A stretch of 64,000 nucleotides of DNA from Pseudomonas borbori (GCF_900115555.1 NZ_FOWX01000019.1:30211-94210); one strand, 5' to 3'. Positions 46,814 through 55,925 are shown, counted from the stretch's first letter. The notes: a model not told the origin generated them from the sequence alone. Program-made: numbers and translations.

Positions 46814-48958
46814 ATGAGTCCACGTCTGCGTTTCGCCTTCTGGCTGGCCATTCTCAGTCTGTTGCTCGGCAGTTTGCTGGCGCTCGCCGGCGGGTTGTTG
46901 TGGGCTGACCTGAACGGTCAGGAGCGTACCGCCGTGCTCGCCTTGCTGGCCGGGCGTGGCGCGCTGCTGGTGGTGCTCTCCGGCTTGCTGCTGATCCCGT
47001 TCGGCGTGCTCCTGCGCCTGTGGCTGGCGGCCTACCCGGAGGTGGTGATCCGCCTGAGCGAGGAGATCGGCATCATCCACCGGGTCAACCCCGCGCACCG
47101 CGTGGCCCTCACCGGCAGCCGCGACATGCGCCGGCTGGGCGCCGCCCTGAATGCCTTTGCCGAGGCGCATTGCGCACTGCAGCGCGAGGTGGCGGTGCGC
47201 GTCGAGGAGGCCAATGCGCGTCTCGAACAGGAGAAGAACCGCCTGGCCGCGCTGATGTCGGAACTCGAACAAAGCGTGCTGGTGTGCAATCGCGAGGGCC
47301 GCATCCTGCTCTACAACAGCAGCGCCAGCCTATTGCTCGAACCGGACGCCGCTGGCCCAGCCGGTGCACCGGTCGGCTTGGGCCGCTCGATCTTCGGTAT
47401 TCTCGACCAGCGCCTGATCGTGCATGCGCTGGAACGGGTCAGGCAGCATCTGCAACAGGACAACCCCAGCCCGGTGGCGCATTTCGTCACGGCGCGCGGC
47501 GCCCATCTGCTGCGGGCACAGATGGCGCCGGTGCTGGATCAGCATGGCGAGCTGATAGGTTTCGTCCTGATCCTCGATGACATCACCCGTTCGGTCGAGC
47601 TCAACAGCCGCCGCGATGCGCTGTTGCAGCAACTGACCGAGGGCACCCGGGCGGCTCTGGGCAACATTCGCGCGGCCGCGGAAACCATGGAGCAATACCC
47701 GCAGATGGATGCCGAGCGCCGCCAGCGTTTCGGCAAGGTGATCAGCGACGAGGCGCAGCGGCTTTCCCTGCACCTCGAGCAGACGCTGAGCCAGCATGCC
47801 GATCTGCTGCGTCCGCAGTGGCCGCTGGAGGACATGCTGGCGACCGACCTGCTGCTGGCCCTGCAGCGTAATTTTGCCGCCACCCTTGGTGTGGTCGCCC
47901 ATTATCCGGGCGGCGACGAATCGCTCTGGCTGAGTCTGGACAGCTACTCCCTGGTGCAGGCGTTGACCCAGTTGATGGGCGCCATGGCTGCCACCTTGGG
48001 CATTCGCGAGGTGACGTTCGAGCTGACCGTCGAAGGCCGCTTCGTGCGTCTGGCCCTGCGCTGGAGCGGTGCGCCGCTCGATCCTCAGCAGTTGCACGAG
48101 TGGGAGCAGCGTTCGTGCAGTCCGGTGGCCGAAGAGGATGCCGCGGCGTCCACCCTCAAGGAGGTGCTCGAGCGGCACGGCGGCGAACTCTGGTGCCAGG
48201 CCGATGCCCTCGCCGCTGACAATCGCCTGTATCTGCAGTTGCCGGTGAGCCAGCCGCAAGCACAGGCGCCGCTACCCGCCAGGGTTCAGGGGCGGCCGGT
48301 GTATTACGACTTCGACCTGTTCAGCCAGGCGGGGCAGACTCCGGAACTCGACGAACTGCCGCTGCGCGAATTGGCCTACACCGTGTTCGACACCGAAACC
48401 ACCGGGCTGTCGCCTTCGGAGGGCGATGAAATCATCTCGATCGGCGCGGTACGCGTCGTCAACGGCCGTCTGCTGATGCAGGAGTGCTTCGAGCAACTGA
48501 TCGATCCGCACCGGCCGATCCCGCGCGAATCGCAGCAGGTGCACGGCCTCACGCCGCAGATGCTGGCGGGGCAGCCGAGCATCGGCGAGGTGCTGCCGTT
48601 GTTCCAGCGCTTTGCCGAGGATACGGTGCTGGTGGCCCACAACGCCGCCTTCGACATGCGCTTCCTGCAACTGAAGGAGGCGCAGACCGGTATCCGTTTC
48701 ATCCAGCCGGTACTCGATACCCTGCTGCTGTCCGCCCTGGTGCACCCGGGGCATGCCGCCGACGAACATCGACTGGAGCAGATCGCCGCACGCCTCGGGG
48801 TGCATGTGGTCGGCCGGCATACCGCGCTGGGCGATGCCATGGTCACGGGCGAGGTGTTCCTCAAGCTGATCCCCTTGCTGGCCGAGCGTGGCATCCACAC
48901 CCTCAAGCAGGCGCGCGAGGCGTCGCGCAAGACGCTCTACGCCAAGCTCGAGTATTGA
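46814..48958 (+). CDS. fusion: membrane PAS/degenerate histidine kinase with DEDDh exonuclease
   Basis: A 714-residue protein. Two helices (8-31, 41-68), a HAMP/coiled-coil part, a PAS domain (about 140-260), a DHp-like helical hairpin (262-325) lacking the phospho-His, a degraded ATPase domain (330-470) with no N or DxGxG boxes, then an apparently intact DnaQ-type DEDDh exonuclease domain (about 520-690): VFDTETTGL, AHNAAFDMRFL and RHTALGDA carry the D-E, D, H and D residues. It is coupled to the response regulator (3-base gap). The kinase half is likely a sensor or dimerisation platform that no longer phosphorylates; what nucleic acid it trims is unknown. Confidence 0.88.
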   Translation: MSPRLRFAFWLAILSLLLGSLLALAGGLLWADLNGQERTAVLALLAGRGALLVVLSGLLLIPFGVLLRLWLAAYPEVVIRLSEEIGIIHRVNPAHRVALTGSRDMRRLGAALNAFAEAHCALQREVAVRVEEANARLEQEKNRLAALMSELEQSVLVCNREGRILLYNSSASLLLEPDAAGPAGAPVGLGRSIFGILDQRLIVHALERVRQHLQQDNPSPVAHFVTARGAHLLRAQMAPVLDQHGELIGFVLILDDITRSVELNSRRDALLQQLTEGTRAALGNIRAAAETMEQYPQMDAERRQRFGKVISDEAQRLSLHLEQTLSQHADLLRPQWPLEDMLATDLLLALQRNFAATLGVVAHYPGGDESLWLSLDSYSLVQALTQLMGAMAATLGIREVTFELTVEGRFVRLALRWSGAPLDPQQLHEWEQRSCSPVAEEDAAASTLKEVLERHGGELWCQADALAADNRLYLQLPVSQPQAQAPLPARVQGRPVYYDFDLFSQAGQTPELDELPLRELAYTVFDTETTGLSPSEGDEIISIGAVRVVNGRLLMQECFEQLIDPHRPIPRESQQVHGLTPQMLAGQPSIGEVLPLFQRFAEDTVLVAHNAAFDMRFLQLKEAQTGIRFIQPVLDTLLLSALVHPGHAADEHRLEQIAARLGVHVVGRHTALGDAMVTGEVFLKLIPLLAERGIHTLKQAREASRKTLYAKLEY

Positions 48959-49278
48959 CGTAGGCCGGGCCGGGCCACGCTGGCTGAGCTCAGTGACTCC
49001 CAATTTTTCGGCTATGTGCCTGTCAACTGTTGTATGAAGTCGGCACTGTAGGAGCGGCCCATGGCCGCGACCGCTGTTCGCGGGCATGGCAACTGGGCGT
49101 CCCCCCGCTTCTACGATGCGTATCTATCGCCAGCGGCCGTACATAACAGCCTCCATTGCGTGTTGCGTGATTGGCCGTTGGGGCGGGGGCGACGAAGCCC
49201 AGCGAGCATTCCAACGCCCGTTGGGCTTCGCCGTGATTTACCGACCCACAAGAGCACGGCGAGCACTTTCTGCCGGAC
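48959..49278. other. intergenic region with REPIN and hairpin
   Basis: No gene. It holds the REPIN at 49047-49114 and a CGAAGCCCA...TGGGCTTCG inverted repeat (49194-49230), both of the dispersed intergenic type, then the prrF terminator. Confidence 0.5.
49047..49114. repeat. REPIN-like repeat pair
   Basis: TGTAGGAGCGGCCCATGGCC at 49047 and inverted partners CGCGGGCATGGC (49079) and CCGCTTCTAC (49105). Same family as 28975-29068. Confidence 0.6.
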
Positions 49279-49305
49279 AAAAAAAGACCCGGCAAGAGCC
49301 GGGTC
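49279..49305 (-). terminator. prrF Rho-independent terminator
   Basis: An 8-bp GC stem (49286-49293 with 49298-49305), four-base loop, followed on the minus strand by seven T. It is a textbook intrinsic terminator. Confidence 0.9.
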
Positions 49306-49392
49306 AAAACCGTGATTAGCCTGATGAGGAGATAATCTGAAGAGGCCGACTGAAGGTCTCTCAAGGTTACCCGCCGATCTCGCGATCAGCTG
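49279..49392 (-). ncRNA. prrF: PrrF iron-responsive small RNA
   Basis: About 113 nt on the minus strand containing the conserved PrrF core GATTATCTCCTCATCAGGCT followed by AATCACGG, then a Rho-independent terminator. A Fur box overlaps the promoter. PrrF RNAs pair with mRNAs of iron-using enzymes and repress them when iron is low. cbpA lies just upstream, the known neighbour of the prrF locus in P. aeruginosa. Only one copy is present here, not the tandem pair. The 5' end is inferred from the -10 element. Confidence 0.9.
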
Positions 49393-49397
49393 TTGCT

Positions 49398-49425
49398 AAT
49401 AATATCGATTATCATTTGCAAGTCA
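49398..49425 (-). promoter_or_regulatory. prrF promoter with Fur box
   Basis: On the minus strand TTGACT (-35), 16 bases, TATTAT (-10). The 19 bases at 49398-49416 read AATGATAATCGATATTATT on the minus strand, close to the Fur consensus, and cover the spacer and -10. Fur with iron would block transcription. Confidence 0.85.
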
Positions 49426-49478
49426 ACTCTCTTTGCCAAATTAATTCCAGAGTGTCGCCAGGATTGGCTAAAAACAGC

Positions 49479-49501
49479 AAACCCGGCACAGGGCCGGGTT
49501 T
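49479..49501 (-). terminator. cbpA terminator
   Basis: AAACCCGGC (49479-49487) pairs with 49493-49501 around a 5-base loop; on the minus strand GCTGTTTTTAG follows. It lies 25 bases after the cbpA stop. Confidence 0.8.
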
Positions 49502-49525
49502 GCGAGTACAGGGCGTGAGTTGCGG

Positions 49526-50323
49526 TCAGGCGGTGGCGGGCAGGCGCAGCTGGGTCACTTCCTTGTTCAGCAGGTCGATCCGCCGCGCCATGCTTTCTAT
49601 CAGGCTGTGGGCAATCCGTGGGTTGCTCTGCATCAGGCTGAGGAACTGTTCCTTGGGAATCACCATCACCGTGCAAGGTTCGCTGGCCAGTACGGTGGCG
49701 CTGCGCCTCTCGCGGGTGAACACGGCCATGGCACCGAAGATCTCGTCCTTCTGTACGTCACCGACTTTGTGCCCGTCGACATAGGCTGTGGCATGGCCTT
49801 CGATGATGATGAACACATGATCGGCGGCATCGCCCTGGTGGATCAGTTCCGCACCGGCGGCGAAGTGCTGGAAGCCGGTTGCGGGACGGATTTCCGGTTG
49901 TTTGAGGCGCGCCAGGGCGTCGGAGAGCAGGGCGGTGTGGCCGATCAGGTACTGGATGAACAGCTCCTGGCGCGGCTCGCTGAGATGGATGTGCTGGAAC
50001 ACTTCACTGCGTGAATAGGGGATCAGGCTCAGTGGTTCTTCGCTGCTGTAGCGGCAGCTGGGCAGATCGATGCCCTGGCGCAGGCCGACCAGGTCACCTT
50101 CCTGCAGATAGAACAGCGGGCGTTCGTCGACCAGGGCATGCAGCAAGCCATTCTCGATGATGAACAGCTGGTTCTCCGGCAGTTCTTGAGCCAGATCCTC
50201 GGCGCGCTCCAGTTGCAGGGCGGCACCACAGGGTGTCAGACCCTCGAGTAACTGGGTGGGGATGCCTTGCAGTCGGTTGATCAGTTGGTCGGCGTAGGCC
50301 GGTTGCTCCCCGAGTAGATACAT
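49526..50323 (-). CDS. cbpA: cAMP-binding protein CbpA-like
   Basis: A 265-residue protein with a cyclic-nucleotide-binding domain at about 140-245: LIHQGDAADHVFIIIEGHAT, EIFGAMAVFTRERRSATVLA (phosphate-binding cassette, E and R seen). An N-terminal second, degenerate cNMP-like domain (about 40-110) is likely. No helix-turn-helix, so not a CRP-type regulator. In P. aeruginosa CbpA is a Vfr-controlled, cAMP-binding protein encoded beside prrF, the same place as here. Confidence 0.85.
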   Translation of the reverse strand: MYLLGEQPAYADQLINRLQGIPTQLLEGLTPCGAALQLERAEDLAQELPENQLFIIENGLLHALVDERPLFYLQEGDLVGLRQGIDLPSCRYSSEEPLSLIPYSRSEVFQHIHLSEPRQELFIQYLIGHTALLSDALARLKQPEIRPATGFQHFAAGAELIHQGDAADHVFIIIEGHATAYVDGHKVGDVQKDEIFGAMAVFTRERRSATVLASEPCTVMVIPKEQFLSLMQSNPRIAHSLIESMARRIDLLNKEVTQLRLPATA

Positions 50324-50429
50324 GAGCGTAATTCCTTGAACTGGCTGGTCTGGCTGAAGCGCACGAACGTCCCTAGGACAATAAGCGCTGCCAGGTGTCA
50401 GGTAAATCCTGGTGTGTGGAGGTTGTGAG

Positions 50430-50702
50430 CTAGCTCTTGTTGTGCGACGGGCACGCTTCGAGTTGACCGTTCAATTCGGCTTTGTGGGCTGGCGGCAACT
50501 CGCTCCAGTGCACATCGAGCAAGGCGCCCTCGATGGCGTAGAGCAAGACCTTGGAGGCGCGAAAGCCGCGCGCGCGCACGGCGCGGTAGGCATCGACCGC
50601 ACCCAGCCTGCGCAGGTCATTGGCGCTGTGGATGCCGACGGCATGCAGCCACTGGGCCGAGGTCTTGCCAAGGTTCTTCAAGTGTTGCAATTCGTCATTC
50701 AT
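50430..50702 (-). CDS. TfoX C-terminal domain protein
   Basis: A 90-residue helix-hairpin-helix-like protein of the TfoX_C family: LKNLGKTSAQWLHAVGI and AYRAVRARGF. Start MNDELQHLKN at 50702 follows AAGGAGGC. The frame is open further up into the methyltransferase gene but no ribosome site supports it. Function unknown; isolated TfoX_C proteins are common. Confidence 0.8.
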   Translation of the reverse strand: MNDELQHLKNLGKTSAQWLHAVGIHSANDLRRLGAVDAYRAVRARGFRASKVLLYAIEGALLDVHWSELPPAHKAELNGQLEACPSHNKS

Positions 50703-50742
50703 CCAGCCTCCTTGCGCTGTTTGCGAGTAGTCGAACAAACAC

Positions 50743-51492
50743 TTAGTGCGCAGTGCCTGCCAGCAAGTGTAGTGGCCAGCGTACAAAACGTGGCTGTTTG
50801 CTATCGCCCCAGGCTTCGAGTAATGCAGGTTCCAGGTCGCTGACCGGATCGCGGCCCTGTTGGCGCTCCCAGCGCTGTACGGCCGACCAGGTGCGCAGAT
50901 AGCCGGTCAGCTGGGTGAAGTACCAGTGTGCCTCGATGGCGAACGCCGGCGCTTCGAGGCGTGGGAAGGGCGCCTGGATATCACGGTAGCCGGCGTTGAC
51001 ACTGGCGCGTCCGGGCGGCCAATAGCCCTCCAGGGTGCCCCGGTAGAAGTCGTCGATCAGTTCATCCAGGGGGCCGTTGATGCGCATCAAGCCGTAACAC
51101 CAGGCGGCAAAGATGCCGCCGGGCTTGAGCAGTCGGGCGACTTCGGCGAAGAAGGCCGGGGTGGCGAACCAGTGCAGGGCCTGGGCGACCACGATCAGAT
51201 CGAGGCTGGCGCTGGCCAGGGGTTGTGCTTCGGCGTTGGCCGCGAACAGGCTGATGCCGGCCGGCGTTTCGGCGGCACGCAGTTGCTCGATGCTGGCATC
51301 GCAGGCCAGCACCTGGGCGAAGTGCTGACGCAAGGGCCGGCTGGCCTGGCCATTGCCGCAGGCGATGTCCAGGGCGCGTTGCCGTTCGGCGCAGTGGCTG
51401 GCCAGCCAGTCGAACAGGGCTGCCGGGTAGTCTGGGCGGAAACTGGCGTAGGCTCCGGCACGGGCGCCGAACAGCCGGACGATCTCGCTCAT
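50743..51492 (-). CDS. class I SAM-dependent methyltransferase
   Basis: A 249-residue methyltransferase with motif I ALDIACGNGQASRPL, the acidic ribose contact in VLACDASIEQL, motif II ANAEAQPLASASLDLIVVAQ and the post-motif HWF. It resembles small-molecule (UbiE/trans-aconitate-like) methyltransferases. Substrate unknown. It lies 2 bases after the pentapeptide gene and is probably co-transcribed with it. Confidence 0.85.
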   Translation of the reverse strand: MSEIVRLFGARAGAYASFRPDYPAALFDWLASHCAERQRALDIACGNGQASRPLRQHFAQVLACDASIEQLRAAETPAGISLFAANAEAQPLASASLDLIVVAQALHWFATPAFFAEVARLLKPGGIFAAWCYGLMRINGPLDELIDDFYRGTLEGYWPPGRASVNAGYRDIQAPFPRLEAPAFAIEAHWYFTQLTGYLRTWSAVQRWERQQGRDPVSDLEPALLEAWGDSKQPRFVRWPLHLLAGTAH

Positions 51493-51494
51493 GA

Positions 51495-51839
51495 TCAGCC
51501 TGTGCGGTAGCGCAGGCGTGTGCCGAAGTTGACCGACATGAGTATCTCGTCGGCGCTCAGGTCGGCGGGGAAGTAGGCGCCGGAAATCTGTGCATGGGCC
51601 AGGCTGGCGCCTTCAAGCAGTGCCTCGCGCAGATCGAGCCCGCGTAGATCCGTGCCGCGAAAATAGGCGCCGCTGAAATTGATGCGCTTGGCGTCGATAG
51701 CACGCAAGTCGAGCCCGCGAAAGTCGCCATTGCACAGGTCTACCTCGCCGTCCTTGGGCTTATGGGCGTTGAAGCCGGCAATGTCTTCATTGTGCAGCAG
51801 CTGGTAGAGCGGGCTATCGAGTTGACAGGGCTGGCTCAT
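51495..51839 (-). CDS. pentapeptide repeat protein
   Basis: A 114-residue protein with about seven A(D/N)LxX-type repeats from residue 33: VDLCNGDFRGLDLRAIDAKR and similar, through LAHAQISGAYFPADL. These form a right-handed quadrilateral helix. Short versions like this are of unknown function; gyrase-protecting ones are longer. The gene is the first of a run of closely spaced minus-strand genes with the methyltransferase gene. Confidence 0.85.
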   Translation of the reverse strand: MSQPCQLDSPLYQLLHNEDIAGFNAHKPKDGEVDLCNGDFRGLDLRAIDAKRINFSGAYFRGTDLRGLDLREALLEGASLAHAQISGAYFPADLSADEILMSVNFGTRLRYRTG

Positions 51840-51926
51840 GAGCGGGACGTCCGTTGTGGGTTCCCAGCCAGTATAGAAGCCGCGACGCGCTTTGCCCGTC
51901 GCGGCTGTATTTCCCTAACGCTGGGT

Positions 51927-53489
51927 TTACAGCCCCGGCAGGTGCTGACGGATTCGCGCGATCAGGCTGTCCAGGCTGGCACTTTCATGGGTGTCGACCC
52001 GCTTGCTGAGGAGCAGTTCGTCCTGGGAGAGGGCTTCGCGGCTGGCTTGCTGGGCTTTGATCACCTCCATGGTCGCGTCGGAGGGGTCCTGGCCCCTGTC
52101 CTGGCGCAGTGCCAGCCAACTGGCGATCACGGCGTCGGGGGCGTGGCAGTCGAGGATCAGGAAGGGTACGCCGGTGTCTTCGGCAATCTGGCAGGCTGCC
52201 TGGCGCTGCGCCTGCTTGAGGTAGGTGGCATCGATCACCACCGGGAAACCGGCATGCAGCGCGGCATCGGCCAGTTGATGCAGGCGTTGATAGGTGGCCG
52301 CACTGACATCCTGGTTGTAGATGCCGGCACTCAACTGGTCTTTGTCGGCGGCTTTCTGTTCGCCGAACAGGCGCTTGCGTTCGACATCCGAACGCAGGCG
52401 AATGGCCCCCAGGGCCTCGACCAGGCGCATGGCGACGTGGCTCTTGCCGACGGCGGAAACCCCGTGGGTGATGGCCAGCAGGCGCGACGGAATGGCGCTG
52501 TAGCTCTCAGCCAGGGTGGCATAACGGCGGTACTGGCGCAGGATCACGGCGCGCTGGACCGCATCCGCTTCCTGGCCGAGGCGGAACAGGCTGACTTTGC
52601 CACGCACCATGGCGCGGTAGGCCTTGTAGAAATTCAGCAATTCCAGCGCGGCGTAGTCGCCGGTGCGTTCCAGCCAGGCGCTGACAAAGCGTCGGGAGAA
52701 GGGTTTGAGGCCACGGTCTTCCAGGTCCATGGCGAGGAAGGCGGCGTCCGAGGCGATGTCGATCAGGCGGAAGGGCTCGTTGAATTCGATGCAGTCGAAC
52801 AGCACGACCCGGCCGTCGAGCAGGGTGACGTTGCCCAGATGAATATCGCCATGGCATTCGCGGATGAAGCCTTCGGCCTTGCGTCGGGCCAGCAGTGGCT
52901 CGAGTCGTTCGAAGCTGCTTTCAGCCCAGGCTTGCAGGGCATCGAGTTGTTGCAGGTCGGCCTTGTCCGCGAGCAGGGGGCGGATCTGCTCGAAATTCTG
53001 CCGGATCGGTGCCATGACCGCTTGCGCTGAGCCCAGTTCATGGCTCCGGGGCACCTGCGGCGCGTCGAGGTGGAACTGGGCGATCTGTTCGGCCAGGGCG
53101 TCGATATGCGCTTCGCTCAACTCGCCGCGTGCCTGTACTTCGGCGAGCAACTGATCCTGGGGGAACTGGCGCATTTTCAGGGCGTACTCGATGGCCGGGC
53201 CATCGCCGCCCAGTTGTGGGGCTTCGACGCTACCGCTGATCGGCAAAACTTCCAGGTACAGGCCTTGAGTGAGGCGCTGGTTAAGGCGCAATTCTTCCTG
53301 GCAGAAGTGTTCGCGCGCGGCCAGTTCGGTGAAGTCGAGGAAGCCGAAATTCACCGGCTTCTTGATCTTGTAGGCGTAGGGGCCGGTCAACACTACCCAG
53401 GAAATATGCGTCTCGATGACCTGGAAAGCCTCTACCGGATGGGGATATAGGGCCGGGTTCTGCAGGGCGGCAATCAGAGCTTGGCTCAC
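51927..53489 (-). CDS. fusion of aminoglycoside phosphotransferase-like and AAA (P-loop) kinase domains
   Basis: A 520-residue protein. The N-terminal APH-like domain (about 1-310) has YALKMRQFP, the catalytic HGDIHLGNVTLLD and the metal Asp in VVLFDCIEFN. The C-terminal P-loop kinase domain has GVSAVGKSHVA and RSDVERKR, FPVVIDATYLK. The two-domain family is common in Proteobacteria and unassigned in function; a resistance role is not implied. GTG at 53489 with AAGGAT upstream is preferred; ATG at 53528 would add 13 residues. Confidence 0.82.
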   Translation of the reverse strand: MSQALIAALQNPALYPHPVEAFQVIETHISWVVLTGPYAYKIKKPVNFGFLDFTELAAREHFCQEELRLNQRLTQGLYLEVLPISGSVEAPQLGGDGPAIEYALKMRQFPQDQLLAEVQARGELSEAHIDALAEQIAQFHLDAPQVPRSHELGSAQAVMAPIRQNFEQIRPLLADKADLQQLDALQAWAESSFERLEPLLARRKAEGFIRECHGDIHLGNVTLLDGRVVLFDCIEFNEPFRLIDIASDAAFLAMDLEDRGLKPFSRRFVSAWLERTGDYAALELLNFYKAYRAMVRGKVSLFRLGQEADAVQRAVILRQYRRYATLAESYSAIPSRLLAITHGVSAVGKSHVAMRLVEALGAIRLRSDVERKRLFGEQKAADKDQLSAGIYNQDVSAATYQRLHQLADAALHAGFPVVIDATYLKQAQRQAACQIAEDTGVPFLILDCHAPDAVIASWLALRQDRGQDPSDATMEVIKAQQASREALSQDELLLSKRVDTHESASLDSLIARIRQHLPGL

Positions 53490-53592
53490 GGGCGATCCTT
53501 GGCTTTCAAACAAATAAGAGAGCGGCATTATGGCCGCTGAGAGGCGCTGTGCAAACCGCCGGGCTGCTCCTGCTTGTCCGGGGTAAAGTGCG

Positions 53593-53598
53593 TATAAT
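53593..53598 (+). promoter_or_regulatory. possible -10 element of mrcB
   Basis: TATAAT lies only eight bases before the mrcB ATG. If used, the mRNA would be nearly leaderless. No clear -35 is seen at standard spacing, so this is tentative. Confidence 0.3.
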
Positions 53599-53606
53599 GC
53601 CGCGCC

Positions 53607-55925
53607 ATGACTCGTACCCGATCCCCTCGTTCTCGTTCAAAGCGCCGCTCGCGTGGCATGCGCCCCTGGTTGGGCTGGGCTGTCAAGCTCGGTCTGGTCG
53701 GTTTGGTGGTGTTCGCCGGCTTTGCGGTTTACCTCGATGCAGTGGTGCAGGAGAAGTTCTCCGGCAAGCGCTGGACTGTGCCCGCCAAGGTCTATGCCCG
53801 GCCGCTGGAGCTGTTCGTCGGCCAGAAACTGACCAAGAGTGACTTCCTCCAGGAACTGGATGCCCTCGGTTATCGCCGGGAGAGTGCAGCCAATGGTCCG
53901 GGCGCCGTGTCGGTCGCCGGCAATAACCTCGAGCTGCATACGCGCGGCTTCCAGTTCTATGAAAGCCGCGAGCCGTCACAGCGTGTGCGCGTGCGCTTTT
54001 CCGGCGATTACGTCGCTGGACTGAGTCAGGCCAATGGCGGCAGTCTGGCTGTGGCCCGTCTGGAGCCGATGCTGATTGGCGGTTTGTACCCGGCGCATCA
54101 GGAAGATCGCTTGCTGATCAAGCTGGATCAGGTGCCGCCGTATCTGGTGGAAACCCTGGTGGCGGTCGAGGATCGCGAGTTCTTCAATCATTTCGGGGTG
54201 TCGCCCAAGTCGATCGCCCGCGCCGTCTGGGTCAACGCCACGGCCGGGCAGGTTGTCCAGGGTGGCAGCACCCTGACCCAGCAGTTGGTGAAGAATTTCT
54301 ACCTGACCAACGAGCGCAGCCTGATCCGCAAGGCCACCGAGGCCATGATGGCGGTGCTGCTCGAACTGCATTACGACAAGCAGGATATTCTCGAGGCCTA
54401 CCTCAACGAGGTGTTCCTGGGGCAGGACGGCCAGCGCGCGGTGCATGGTTTCGGCTTGGCCAGCCAGTACTTCTTCAGCCAGCCGCTGTCCGAGTTGAAG
54501 CTCGAGCAGGTGGCGTTGCTGGTCGGCATGGTCAAGGGGCCCACCTATTACAACCCGCGGCGCAACCCGGAACGGGCTCTGGAGCGACGCAATCTGGTTC
54601 TCGATGTACTGGTCGAGCAGGGCGTGGTCACGCTTGAGCAGGCCGCTGCGGCCAAACAGAAGCCGCTCGGCGTGACCCCGCGTGGCAGCATGGCCGACAG
54701 CTCGTTCCCGGCGTTCCTCGATCTGGTCAAGCGTCAGTTGCGTGAGGATTACCGCGAAGAGGATTTGACCGAAGAAGGTCTGCGCATCTTCACCAGCTTC
54801 GACCCGATTCTCCAGCTCAAGGCGGAAAGTGCCCTGGCCGATTCGCTGAAACGCCTGGCCGGCCGTAAAGGGGTGGATCAGGTCGAGGCGGGAATGGTCG
54901 TGACCAACCCGGAAACCGGCGAAGTGCAGGTGCTTATCGGTAGTCGCCAGCCACGTTATGCCGGCTTCAACCGCGCCCTGGATGCAGTCAGGCCGATCGG
55001 CTCCCTGATCAAGCCGGCGATCTACCTGGCCGCCCTGGAACGTCCGAGTCAGTACACCCTGACCAGTCTGCTGGAGGATCAGCCCTTCTCGATCAAGGGG
55101 CAGGATGGCCAGGTCTGGAGCCCGCAGAACTATGATCGCAAGGCTCACGGCACTGTGTATCTGTACCAGGGGCTGGCCAATTCCTACAACCTGTCCAGTG
55201 CCAAGCTGGGGCTGGAACTGGGGGTGCCAAATGTACTCAAAACTCTTGAGCGTCTGGGAGTTATGCGTAAATGGCCGGCTTATCCGTCGATGTTGCTCGG
55301 GGCTGGCGCGCTGACTCCGATGGAGGTGGCGGATATGTATCAGACCATGGCCAATGGCGGTTTCAATACCCCCTTGCGCGGTATCCGTAGCGTGCTGACG
55401 GCCGAGGGTGAGCCGCTCAAACGCTACCCTTACCAGATCCAGCAGCGTTTCGATGCCGGCGCGATTTACCTGTTGCAAAATGCCATGCAGCGCACCATGC
55501 GCGAGGGCACCGGGCGTTCGGTGTACAGCCGTTTGCCCGGTTCTTTGGCGCTGGCCGGCAAGACCGGGACCAGTAATGATTCGCGCGATAGCTGGTTCGC
55601 CGGCTTTAGCCAGGATCTGTTGGCGGTGGTCTGGCTCGGTCGCGATGACAATGGTCCTACGCCGCTGACCGGCGCGACCGGTGCTTTGCAGGTCTGGACG
55701 GACTTCATGCTCAAGGCCGACCCGCTGCCGCTGGATATGCCGCTACCGGACAACGTTGTCCAGGCCTGGGTGAATGCCGCTAGCGGCCAGGGCTCCGACC
55801 CGAGCTGCCCGAATGCCGTGCAGATGCCGTATATTCGCGGCAGTGAGCCTGTCCCCGGTCAGGCCTGCGGTATTCAGGCTCCGGTCGATTCGGTGATGGA
55901 TTGGGTGCGTGGTTGGTTGGATTAA
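53607..55925 (+). CDS. mrcB: penicillin-binding protein 1B
   Basis: A 772-residue bifunctional class A PBP. Basic cytoplasmic tail, one membrane helix (about 25-48), a UB2H-like region, a glycosyltransferase domain (about 170-350: VEDREFFNHFGVSPKSIARA, GGSTLTQQLVKNFYLT, ELHYDKQDILEAYLNEVFLG) and a transpeptidase domain with RPIGSLIKPAIYLA (SxxK), SYN in ANSYNLSS and KTGTSNDSRDSW. It polymerises and cross-links peptidoglycan in the periplasm. A lipoprotein gene follows 16 bases later. Confidence 0.96.
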   Translation: MTRTRSPRSRSKRRSRGMRPWLGWAVKLGLVGLVVFAGFAVYLDAVVQEKFSGKRWTVPAKVYARPLELFVGQKLTKSDFLQELDALGYRRESAANGPGAVSVAGNNLELHTRGFQFYESREPSQRVRVRFSGDYVAGLSQANGGSLAVARLEPMLIGGLYPAHQEDRLLIKLDQVPPYLVETLVAVEDREFFNHFGVSPKSIARAVWVNATAGQVVQGGSTLTQQLVKNFYLTNERSLIRKATEAMMAVLLELHYDKQDILEAYLNEVFLGQDGQRAVHGFGLASQYFFSQPLSELKLEQVALLVGMVKGPTYYNPRRNPERALERRNLVLDVLVEQGVVTLEQAAAAKQKPLGVTPRGSMADSSFPAFLDLVKRQLREDYREEDLTEEGLRIFTSFDPILQLKAESALADSLKRLAGRKGVDQVEAGMVVTNPETGEVQVLIGSRQPRYAGFNRALDAVRPIGSLIKPAIYLAALERPSQYTLTSLLEDQPFSIKGQDGQVWSPQNYDRKAHGTVYLYQGLANSYNLSSAKLGLELGVPNVLKTLERLGVMRKWPAYPSMLLGAGALTPMEVADMYQTMANGGFNTPLRGIRSVLTAEGEPLKRYPYQIQQRFDAGAIYLLQNAMQRTMREGTGRSVYSRLPGSLALAGKTGTSNDSRDSWFAGFSQDLLAVVWLGRDDNGPTPLTGATGALQVWTDFMLKADPLPLDMPLPDNVVQAWVNAASGQGSDPSCPNAVQMPYIRGSEPVPGQACGIQAPVDSVMDWVRGWLD

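Noticed and set aside
51927..53489. aminoglycoside resistance gene
   Set aside because: The APH-like domain is part of a widespread two-domain family of unknown function; nothing shows a resistance role.
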